Shown here piece by piece: positions 26,653 through 33,649 of a stretch of DNA of 64,000 nt. Where the stretch lies: the NCBI GenBank assembly GCA_964568145.1, contig CAZMOZ010000001.1:248001-312000 (forward strand), in the 5' to 3' direction. Source of the DNA: DSVZ01 sp964568145. Lineage in GTDB: Bacteria; Verrucomicrobiota; Verrucomicrobiia; Limisphaerales; J093. The first letter of the stretch is position 1, and every line of letters starts with the position of its first letter. A program made the translations under genes and the position numbers. Below the pieces are notes generated by a model, which did no database searches, was not told the DNA's origin, and saw nothing but the letters and a program-made list of their open reading frames with translations.

Positions 26653-26727
26653 GGGTTAAATGGGTGAAGGGCTAAAAGGCCGGTGCTGTTTGACCTTTCA
26701 CCCCTTTAACCTTTCACGGTTTAACCC
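26653..26727. repeat. AT-rich inverted repeat (GTTAAA/TTTAAC hairpin)
   Basis: GGGTTAAATGGGTGAAGGG (26653-26671) pairs partly with the inverse CCTTTCAC...TTTAACCC ending 26727. It lies 25 bp after the stop of the PLAT-like gene, read on the minus strand, so it may terminate that gene. A relative is at 43.15 kb. Confidence 0.4.
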
Positions 26728-26751
26728 GTCCCCCCCGCGCCCGTCGCCCGA

Positions 26752-27204
26752 TCACCGGATCAGCGTCAGCCGGCACACCGGCTGGCCGACCACGTCTTCA
26801 ACCTCGAGTTGCGCGAACGGCCGTTTCAACGGCACGAAAGCGACCGGCGCGCGCTCGTCGGTGCTGTCCAGCCAGCGCTCGATCATGGCGTCGGCCAGCA
26901 ACCAGGATTTGCCGGAAGCTTCCACCACTTCGAGCCGCGCCCACAGAACGCGCCACGCGGGGTTGCTGCCGTCCATGCCATTGACCAGCAGCACGCTGGC
27001 GATGTTGTCCAGCTCCGGGCCGTCCGGGCACTCGGCGAGGAAGATGTCGAGCTTGCCGGCCTCGAGATCGTCGGATTGGGTGGGAACCAGATAAACCCGC
27101 CCGGCGTTCGGGCCGGCAAAGACCAGGTAGATGTGGGCGTTGGTGCCGGAAAACGGCTCCGAGCCGGTTTTCAACGAGAGTTTCAGTTTGGTGAGCGTGG
27201 CCAT
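26752..27204 (-). CDS. PLAT/LH2-like domain protein
   Basis: 150 residues, no signal peptide. The order of segments fits a PLAT (lipoxygenase homology) beta-sandwich: LKTGSEPFSGTNAHIYLVFAG corresponds to the TG-x-GTdAnVyi start, then DDLEAGKLDIF, ASVLLVNGMDGSNPAWRV (the SGxxPgW strand), and WLLADAMIERWLD. PLAT domains bind membranes, lipids or other proteins. The family call rests on pattern alone; a standalone PLAT protein in bacteria is uncommon. Upstream of the pseudopilin at 25.7 kb on the same strand. Confidence 0.65.
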   Translation of the reverse strand: MATLTKLKLSLKTGSEPFSGTNAHIYLVFAGPNAGRVYLVPTQSDDLEAGKLDIFLAECPDGPELDNIASVLLVNGMDGSNPAWRVLWARLEVVEASGKSWLLADAMIERWLDSTDERAPVAFVPLKRPFAQLEVEDVVGQPVCRLTLIR

Positions 27205-27303
27205 GTTGGGCTGGCTTGAGCCGCGTGGGCGTCCAAGCCGCTTGCAGGTAAGCGCGCCCGCCGGGTGTTGGCAAATCGAAACTCCAGCCCGGAAAGGCGG
27301 TGG

Positions 27304-27618
27304 CGCACCACAACTGCGTGGCTGCTGCGGGCGGACCGAGTGGCCCAGGCGACCTCGCCTGGGGCCGTGCTGAGGGCGACCCGCCTCGGGGGTGGGTCGC
27401 CCCTCGCCGAGGGGGCGACGGGTCAGGCCCCTGGGCCGGGGGCCGGCTACCCGAGGCCGAATCCCTGCCCACTACCCACCACCTTCTTTTAGTTTCTGTG
27501 TTTGGGCTTTCTCGCCGGGTCCACCGTGTTGGAGGCTGATCGCAGGCCCGAAAGGCCAGGGCTCGACGGAGTCTCGCCTCATCCCGTCAAGGCTGGTCCG
27601 GCGTAATAGCGGGATGCG
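27304..27618 (+). repeat. MITE-like element, subfamily A, copy A4
   Basis: About 315 bp filling most of the 482-bp spacer before the TPR membrane protein. It holds GAGTGGCCCAGGCGACCTCG and GGGCTCGACGGAGTCTCGCC, as in A1/A6, and ends CCGGCGTAATAGCGGGATGCG-like at 27598-27618. The left end (GCGCACCACAACTGCGTGG) is only a weak match. Confidence 0.5.
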
Positions 27619-27686
27619 TCCAGTTGCACGTCGGAAAAGGACTTTTCCTCCCCGCGGCGCGCTTCTAGGCTGGCGAGGTCGCTGCC

Positions 27687-28589
27687 ATGAGTTTGCCGTG
27701 GCGTATAGCCTTGTATGTAGTGCTGGCGGCCGTTGCCGTGTTTTGCGGGCAACGGTTCATCGCCAGCTTCAGCCGTCAGATGGACCGCGCGGCCGAGAGG
27801 TACGACAAGCTGCCGGTCACACGCACCGAGACTTCGCTCGCGCTGGGGCCGGACACAGCGACCGCCGACACTAACGGGCCGGCCGGCGCCGGGTTGACCT
27901 CCACGCAGGAAGTCGCCACCACCACCGAGGCCGCCGACACCAATGCCCCCGCTGCTCCTGCTGAAGCCGTGACGCCGGCCCCCCGCGCGACCACCCGGTC
28001 GGACGACGACGGCGGACTCAAGGGCGTTGACGGGGCGCTGGCGCTGGCCGCCCTGCTCGCCCTGGGTTTCCTGGTGGGCCGCGACGTTTCGGGCTACCTG
28101 ACTCATCGCGTGCATCGCGAGATTTACGGCGAGGCCAGCGAGCCGGAGGGCGATCCCGAGTACGACGAGGCCGAGCGGGTCTGGGCCAGCGGCGACCCCC
28201 TCGAGGCGGTGCGGCTGCTGCGCGATTTTCTCATGAAGAAGCCCGGCAAGCTCCACGCCGCGTTTCGTATCGCCGAGATTTACGAGAAGGATTTGCGGAA
28301 CCCGCTGGCGTCGGCGCTCGAGTACGAGACGATCTTGCAGCACCGTTTCGAGCCCGAGCGCTGGGGCTGGGCGGCGATCCACCTGGTCAACCTCTACAAC
28401 CGCCTCGGCCAGGAGGCCAAGGCCGAGGCGCTGTTGCGGCGGATTCTGGATGAATACCCCCAGACCGAGGCCGCCGCGAAGGCCCGCGAGCGCCTGGGCG
28501 AGCCGCCGCCCGCGCCCGGCGAGGAAGCGCCGCCGCCCGAAGACGGCCAGTTTCACCTGCCGCGCGGCTTCAAGCCGAAGAAGGGCTGA
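27687..28589 (+). CDS. Membrane-anchored TPR protein
   Basis: 300 residues. TM helix 1 at about 5-25 (WRIALYVVLAAVAVFCG), a Thr/Ala/Pro-rich linker (about 50-110), TM helix 2 at about 116-135 (GALALAALLALGFLVG), then a soluble part. The C-terminal half shows TPR-like helices (WASGDPLEAVRLLRDFL, AAFRIAEIYEKDLRNPLAS, LVNLYNRLGQEAKAEALLRR). Function unknown. It ends 100 bp before dapL on the same strand. Confidence 0.7.
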   Translation: MSLPWRIALYVVLAAVAVFCGQRFIASFSRQMDRAAERYDKLPVTRTETSLALGPDTATADTNGPAGAGLTSTQEVATTTEAADTNAPAAPAEAVTPAPRATTRSDDDGGLKGVDGALALAALLALGFLVGRDVSGYLTHRVHREIYGEASEPEGDPEYDEAERVWASGDPLEAVRLLRDFLMKKPGKLHAAFRIAEIYEKDLRNPLASALEYETILQHRFEPERWGWAAIHLVNLYNRLGQEAKAEALLRRILDEYPQTEAAAKARERLGEPPPAPGEEAPPPEDGQFHLPRGFKPKKG

Positions 28590-28689
28590 GAGCAACCCCC
28601 GGCTTGCGCGGCGGCCGCGCCCCGTTAGGCTCCGCAGCCGTTTGCCGGGCCGTGAAGGGCCCGGCGCGAGTCGAAAATCCCAACGCACC

Positions 28690-29940
28690 ATGTCGGAGAG
28701 CTATTTGCAGGACCTCTTCGCCGAGCGCATCGGCGGCCGCGGCTACGGCAAGTCCACGGCCATCTACAAGTTCGAGAAGATCAAGCGCGCCAAACGCGCC
28801 GCCCTGGCCGCCCATCCCGGCGCGGAGATCATTGACATGGGCGTGGGCGAGCCGGACGCGATGGCGTTTCCCGAGGTGGTGGACAAGCTCGCCGAGGAGG
28901 CCCGCAAGCCGGAAAATCGCGGCTATGCTGACAATGGCGACGCGGTGTTGAAAGAGGCCGCCGCGCGCTACCTCGAGCGCGTCTGTGCCGTGCCGGGCGT
29001 CAACCCGGAAACCGAGGTCATCCACTCGATCGGCAGCAAGGCCGCGCTTTCGATTCTCCCAGCCTGCTTCATCAACCCCGGCGACGTGGTGCTCATGACC
29101 ACGCCGGGTTATCCGGTTTTCGGCACGCACGCCCGCTACTATGGCGGCCAGGTCTTCAACCTGCCGCTCACCGCGGAGCGCGACTTCCTGCCCGACCTGG
29201 ACGCCGTGCCGGCGGACGTGCTCGCCCGCGCGAAGGTGCTGGTGCTCAATTACCCGAACAACCCCACCGGCGCCGCCGCCACGCCCGAGTTTTACGCGCG
29301 GGTCGTGGACTTCGCGCACCGCCACCGGCTGGTGGTCATCTCGGATGCCGCGTACGCCGCGCTGGTTTTTGAGGGCCGGCCGCTGAGCTTCCTGGCCACG
29401 CCCGGCGCCAAGGAGGTGGGCCTGGAACTGCATTCGTGCAGCAAGAGCTTCAACATGACCGGCTGGCGCATTGGCTTCGTGGCCGGCAACGAACTGCTGG
29501 TCAAAGCGTACGGCGACGTGAAGGACAACACCGACAGCGGCCAGTTCCTCGCCATCCAGCACGCGGCGGCCTACTGCTTCGACCATCCCGAGATCACGAC
29601 CCAGATCGCGGCCAAGTACAGCCGGCGCATGGACGCGCTGGTGGCCACGCTGCGGGCGCTGGGCTTCGCCGTGCGCAAGCCACGAGGCAGCTTCTTCCTG
29701 TACGTGCCCGCGCCGTGCGCCGTGCGCCAGCGCGACGGCACCCGCCGGGAGTTCCAGTCCGCCGAGGAGGTCTCGCAGTGGCTGATCACCGATCGTCTCA
29801 TCTCGACCGTGCCGTGGGACGACGCCGGCGCGTACCTGCGTTTCAGCGTCACGTTTGCCGCGCGTGACGAAGCCGACGAGCGCCGTGTGCTGGCCGAACT
29901 CGGCCGCCGCCTGGGCGAGGTGGAATTTGAGTTTGACTGA
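28690..29940 (+). CDS. dapL: LL-diaminopimelate aminotransferase
   Basis: PLP enzyme converting tetrahydrodipicolinate to LL-diaminopimelate in one step, bypassing DapD/C/E, for lysine and peptidoglycan. 416 residues from ATG 28690 (MSESYLQDLFAERIGG). Characteristic segments are IDMGVGEPDAMAFP, NPGDVVLMTTPGYPVFGTHA, LNYPNNPTGAA, SDAAYAALVF, and the PLP lysine in HSCSKSFNMTGWRIGF. Its closest relatives are the DapL2-type enzymes, such as that of Verrucomicrobium spinosum. The frame is open upstream, but those residues are not family-like. Confidence 0.92.
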   Translation: MSESYLQDLFAERIGGRGYGKSTAIYKFEKIKRAKRAALAAHPGAEIIDMGVGEPDAMAFPEVVDKLAEEARKPENRGYADNGDAVLKEAAARYLERVCAVPGVNPETEVIHSIGSKAALSILPACFINPGDVVLMTTPGYPVFGTHARYYGGQVFNLPLTAERDFLPDLDAVPADVLARAKVLVLNYPNNPTGAAATPEFYARVVDFAHRHRLVVISDAAYAALVFEGRPLSFLATPGAKEVGLELHSCSKSFNMTGWRIGFVAGNELLVKAYGDVKDNTDSGQFLAIQHAAAYCFDHPEITTQIAAKYSRRMDALVATLRALGFAVRKPRGSFFLYVPAPCAVRQRDGTRREFQSAEEVSQWLITDRLISTVPWDDAGAYLRFSVTFAARDEADERRVLAELGRRLGEVEFEFD

Positions 29941-30067
29941 GGCTGAGGATGGAATCCGCAGCGGCACCAGCCAGCGGAGCGAGGATTTGAGATTTCAGAT
30001 ACCAGATGCCAGCCTTCGACCAGTGGCTGCGGACGGCATTACGCAGATAAGCCCTCGCGACCGCTGC

Positions 30068-30112
30068 CTTGGGACTTTGAACTTGGGACTTGGAGCCCTG
30101 GGCTCCGGACTT
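30068..30112 (+). repeat. TTGAACTTGGGACTT spacer motif
   Basis: CTTGGGACTTTGAACTTGGG followed by ACTTGGAGCC. The same string of TTTGAACTTGGGACTT occurs at 17.84 kb. Located in the convergent spacer between dapL and the small membrane gene. Confidence 0.4.
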
Positions 30113-30307
30113 TCACCTCGCCGGCTGCGTGGCATTCGTGCTCGGCAGCACCCGCGGCGGAGCCTCCGAAGGCGGCGGCTGGCGGGTCAGCTTCAGCACA
30201 AAATAGCCCATGAAGACCAGCCAGCTCAGGAACAACAGCGCGAAGCCGGCTAGGATCAGCCGGGGCACCAGCAGCCGGCTGGGCGGCGATGTGGGCGGCG
30301 GGTTCAT
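30113..30307 (-). CDS. Small single-helix membrane protein
   Basis: 64 residues. Its ATG overlaps the stop of rnhC by four bases (ATGA on the minus strand), a classic translational-coupling arrangement, which supports reality despite the small size. The helix LVPRLILAGFALLFLSWLVF is flanked by Pro-rich arms (NPPPTSPPSR; RQPPPSEAPPR). Unknown function. Confidence 0.6.
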   Translation of the reverse strand: MNPPPTSPPSRLLVPRLILAGFALLFLSWLVFMGYFVLKLTRQPPPSEAPPRVLPSTNATQPAR

Positions 30308-31299
30308 GAGGATTGGGCGGTCGCGGCCTTGGACGCGCGCGCGCGCCAGTCGGTCCGCGGCGGTTCGGGCAGACCCTGGGCGCGCGCGGCGGTGCGGAAA
30401 TGCATCTTGGCCACGAGCGGCAGTTTCTCGGCGCCGTGTCTGGCGATGAATTCCTTCGCCGCCGCGTCCACTGCGGCGGAAGCGCCTTTGGGCAGTTTGA
30501 GGCCGAACTCCTTTTCCAGCTTCCCCAGCCGGGTCACGAACTCGTCGCGGGCCAGGATCGAAGCCGCCGCCACAGCCAGGTCCGCCTCGGCCTGGTGACG
30601 CTGCACCAGTTCAATGTCGCGGCCCAGACTCATGAGCGCCCGGGCCACGGTGGCCTTGTCGTGCGCGAACTGGTCGCTGATCGCGCGCACGGGCGGCGGG
30701 TTCATGCGATGCCGCTGGAGCATGAGGTTCTCGATCACGCGCGCGTGCCCCCAGGCGAGCAGGCGGTTCACGCTGCCCATGCTGCGGTAAAGCCGGTTGT
30801 AGGCCTCGTTGCCGACCGGCACCACGGTGAACACGCAGCCCGGCGTCGCGCGGATGAGCCTGGCCAGTTCGGCCACGCGGCGGTCACTCGAGACGGCCTT
30901 CGAGTCGCGCACGCCGGCGTCCTGCCAGACGCGCGCCACCGCCTCGTTCACGTACACGCCAGCGACGCACAGCGGGCCGAAGAAGTCGCCCTTGCCGCTT
31001 TCGTCCACGCCCAGCCGCGGCAGCAGCAGTTCGGGTTTCAGGACATTCTCATAGCCCAGCCGCGCTTCGCGGAGGATTTCCGGCTCGAGCACGAACACAA
31101 CGAAATCCTTCGCGCCCTTGCCTTGCACCACCAGTTTGCCGCTCTCGTAGAACACCACCTGGGTCTGGTCCTTGCGGGCCGCGAAGCGGGCGTGCGGCAC
31201 CGCGCGGAACTCCGCATGATGCTCCCGCAGCCAGGCGTGGAGCGCGTCGGCCTGGGCGGGCGTCAGGCGGCAGGTGAAGGAGGTCAAAGGCGCCGGCAC
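30304..31299 (-). CDS. rnhC: Ribonuclease HIII
   Basis: Cleaves RNA in RNA:DNA hybrids during replication and repair. 331 residues, normal for HIII. An N-terminal TBP-like domain (residues 1-90, ending YENVLKPELLLPRLG) precedes the catalytic DESGKGDFFGPL, containing the DEsGkG metal site. DSKAVSSDRR and ERAL-type EADLAVAAASILARDEF follow. The HIII subfamily is identified by this N-terminal extension and by the spacing. Starts 84 bp from the divergent mutY start. Confidence 0.95.
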   Translation of the reverse strand: MPAPLTSFTCRLTPAQADALHAWLREHHAEFRAVPHARFAARKDQTQVVFYESGKLVVQGKGAKDFVVFVLEPEILREARLGYENVLKPELLLPRLGVDESGKGDFFGPLCVAGVYVNEAVARVWQDAGVRDSKAVSSDRRVAELARLIRATPGCVFTVVPVGNEAYNRLYRSMGSVNRLLAWGHARVIENLMLQRHRMNPPPVRAISDQFAHDKATVARALMSLGRDIELVQRHQAEADLAVAAASILARDEFVTRLGKLEKEFGLKLPKGASAAVDAAAKEFIARHGAEKLPLVAKMHFRTAARAQGLPEPPRTDWRARASKAATAQSS

Positions 31300-31383
31300 G
31301 CCGCCACGCTAGGCGTGGCTTGCGAGCTTGTCGAGCCGGCCGGCGGGTTTGCCGGCAGTCTGGACGCCGCCTACCCTCGTCGC

Positions 31384-32544
31384 GTGCCGAACCCGGAACA
31401 ACTCGTGCCGCCGCTGCTGACATGGTTTGCCGCGCACGCGCGCGATCTGCCGTGGCGCCGGACCCGCGATCCGTACGCGATCTGGATTTCCGAGGTCATG
31501 CTCCAGCAGACGCAGGTCGCCACGGTGATCCCGTACTGGGAACGCTGGATGCGGGCGCTGCCCGACGTGGCCGCGCTGGCGCGCGCGCCGCTGGACCGCG
31601 TGCTCAAGCTCTGGGAAGGCCTGGGTTACTACAAGCGCGCCCGCAACCTCCACCGCGCCGCGCAAGTGATCGTCGCGCGACACGCCGGCAGACTGCCGCG
31701 AAATTTCGACGCCATCCTGGCGCTGCCGGGCATCGGCCGGTACACGGCCGGCGCGATTTGCAGCCTGGCCTTCAACCAGCCCACGCCCGTGCTCGACGGC
31801 AACGTGACCCGCGTCCTCGCCCGTGTGTTCGGCATTCGCGCGGACGTAACCCGCCCGTCGACCCGGCGACGGTTGTGGTCGCTGGCTGGCGACCTCGTGA
31901 ACGCGGCGGCCGGGTGGTCGCCGCCAACTTGCGGGACGTCCGGGAAGGGCAGGGGCGCGCGGCGGGTGGCGGTGTGTCCGTGCGGGGCGTTGAATGAGGC
32001 GCAGATGGAACTGGGCGCGACTGTCTGCGCGCCGCGCAATCCGCGCTGTGAAGTTTGCCCGCTCACGGCCCTTTGCGTGGCGCGGGCGGCCGGGCTGGCG
32101 GCGAGCCTGCCGCGAAAAGGCCGCGTCAACACGAGCCGGACGCGTGAGGTGCTGGCCTTTGTCTGCGAGCGCCGCGGGCGGCTGCTGGCGCGCCGGCGGC
32201 CGGATAACGGGGTGAACGCGGGGTTGTGGGAACTCCCGAACCTGGAAGCGAACTCTGGCACGCGCGCGCTGGAAGCCGCGCGGGCGTTGCTGGGAGGACA
32301 GGCTTTGCGGGTGCGACCGGCGTTGGCGCTGCGCCATACCATCACCAGCACTCAAATCCGGCTGCAGGTCTTCCAAGTGGACCTGGCCGACGGACGCCTG
32401 CGGGCGCCGGCGAATTGCCGGTGGATTCCCCGCGCCAGACTTGAGGAACTCGCGTTCACCGCCGCGCATCGCCGAATAGTCAACCAACTGCGCGAAGCCC
32501 GCTTTTTGAGCCAGCCAGAACAGACGGATCGCTCCGGGGTGTAG
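31384..32544 (+). CDS. mutY: A/G-specific adenine glycosylase
   Basis: Removes A opposite 8-oxoG or G. 386 residues from GTG 31384 (VPNPEQLVPPLLTWF), selected because the helix-hairpin-helix domain then has its usual N-terminus. The catalytic Glu is in SEVMLQQTQVATVIPYW, the Asp in LDGNVTRVLARVFG, HhH in LPGIGRYTAGAICSLAF, and the FeS cysteines in CAPRNPRCEVCPLTALC. The NUDIX-like C-domain is present. Between VNAAAGW and ALNEAQMELGA there is an extra stretch of about 25 residues with three Cys (GWSPPTCGTSGKGRG, then VAVCPCG). The stop codon abuts the end of the neighbouring repeat element. Confidence 0.9.
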   Translation: MPNPEQLVPPLLTWFAAHARDLPWRRTRDPYAIWISEVMLQQTQVATVIPYWERWMRALPDVAALARAPLDRVLKLWEGLGYYKRARNLHRAAQVIVARHAGRLPRNFDAILALPGIGRYTAGAICSLAFNQPTPVLDGNVTRVLARVFGIRADVTRPSTRRRLWSLAGDLVNAAAGWSPPTCGTSGKGRGARRVAVCPCGALNEAQMELGATVCAPRNPRCEVCPLTALCVARAAGLAASLPRKGRVNTSRTREVLAFVCERRGRLLARRRPDNGVNAGLWELPNLEANSGTRALEAARALLGGQALRVRPALALRHTITSTQIRLQVFQVDLADGRLRAPANCRWIPRARLEELAFTAAHRRIVNQLREARFLSQPEQTDRSGV

Positions 32545-32734
32545 CGCCAGCTTCACGCCGGCAACGAAGCCGGGCTTCCAGCCCGGTGGGGGTTGCTGGT
32601 GGCAACGTGGAGGCGGTGTTTTCCGTCGTGGATTTCAGGCGGCAGGATGCCACCTCTCCGGCGGCCAGGGATGGCCGCCGCTACGCCCGGCGACGACCAG
32701 CCGTTTCCGCCAGCGTCAATAGAGTGAGATGCGC
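32544..32734 (+). repeat. MITE-like element, subfamily B, copy B1
   Basis: 191 bp. The left end GCGCCAGCTTCACGCCGG and the right end AGAGTGAGATGCGC match the family terminal repeats. The interior (ATGCCACCTCTCCGGCGG, CCAGGGATGGCCGCCGC) is the reverse of copy B2 near 46.4 kb and unlike subfamily A. The left terminus starts in the mutY stop codon. Confidence 0.5.
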
Positions 32735-32797
32735 TCTGGACCGTTTAGCGGGCCGCCGCGCGGCTGACAAAGCGGCGCGGACCGGTATAGTCATCCC

Positions 32798-33598
32798 GTG
32801 GCACATCACAAATCCTGGCCGGTGGCGCTGACCATCGCCGGCTCCGACAGCGGTGGCGGCGCGGGCGTGCAGGCCGACCTGAAGACCTTCGCGGCGCTGG
32901 GCGTGCATGGTACTTCGGCCATCACGTGCGTCACCGCCCAGAACCCGCGCGACGTGCGCGCCATCCAGGCCTGCCGGCCGGCCATCGTCCGCGCGCAACT
33001 TGAGGCGCTGTTCGAGGCCCTGCCGCCCCGCGTGGCCAAGACCGGCATGTTGTTCACCGCCGGCATCATCCGCGAGGTCGCCGCATGGTGGGGCTCGGGC
33101 TTGCGGCCGCCGTTGATTGTTGACCCTGTCATGGTGGCGAGCAGCGGCGCGCGGCTGTTGCAGCCGGCGGCGGTGCGCGCCATCCAGGACGATCTGCTGC
33201 CGCAGGCGACGTTGGTCACCCCGAACTTGGACGAAGCCGCAATCCTCACCGGCCGCAAGCTGGAATCGGTCGAAGACCTGCGCTGGGCGGCGCGGGAGAT
33301 CCAAGGTCGCTGGGGCTGCGCGGCGCTGGTCAAGGGCGGGCATCTGCGCGGACTTCGCGAGGCGGTGGACATCTTCCATGACGGCCACGACGAATGGCTG
33401 CTGGCCGCGCCGCGCGTGAACGGCGTTTCCACCCACGGCACCGGTTGCACCTACTCGGCGGCCATCGCCGGCTACCTCGCGCGCGGCTTGGCGTTGCGGC
33501 CGGCGGTCGAGAAGGCCAAGCAGCACGTCACCCGCACCATCGCGGGCAGTTACCGCGCGGCCGGGCACGCGGTCCTGAATCCATTCGGGCATGACTGA
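32798..33598 (+). CDS. thiD: Hydroxymethylpyrimidine/phosphomethylpyrimidine kinase
   Basis: Phosphorylates HMP and HMP-P in thiamine synthesis. 266 residues from GTG 32798 (MAHHKSWPVALTIAGSDSGGG). The ribokinase-fold signatures AGSDSGGGAGVQADLKTF, VDPVMVASSGARLL and the C-terminal GVSTHGTGCTYSAAIA (catalytic Asp region replaced by the HGTGCT anion hole) are canonical. No other thi genes are nearby and no TPP riboswitch is seen upstream. Confidence 0.93.
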   Translation: MAHHKSWPVALTIAGSDSGGGAGVQADLKTFAALGVHGTSAITCVTAQNPRDVRAIQACRPAIVRAQLEALFEALPPRVAKTGMLFTAGIIREVAAWWGSGLRPPLIVDPVMVASSGARLLQPAAVRAIQDDLLPQATLVTPNLDEAAILTGRKLESVEDLRWAAREIQGRWGCAALVKGGHLRGLREAVDIFHDGHDEWLLAAPRVNGVSTHGTGCTYSAAIAGYLARGLALRPAVEKAKQHVTRTIAGSYRAAGHAVLNPFGHD

Positions 33599-33649
33599 AT
33601 CCGGTCCTTCCTTGGCCCGTTCATTAGCCGGGAATCCACGGCTGCGGAC

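Noticed and set aside
30313..31383. Extension of mutY upstream over rnhC
   Set aside because: The open frame reads antisense to the recognised rnhC gene and has no MutY similarity before the GTG at 31384.
32545..32797. TPP riboswitch upstream of thiD
   Set aside because: The GTGAGATGCGC in this spacer belongs to a repeat terminus and no THI-box pairing elements were found.
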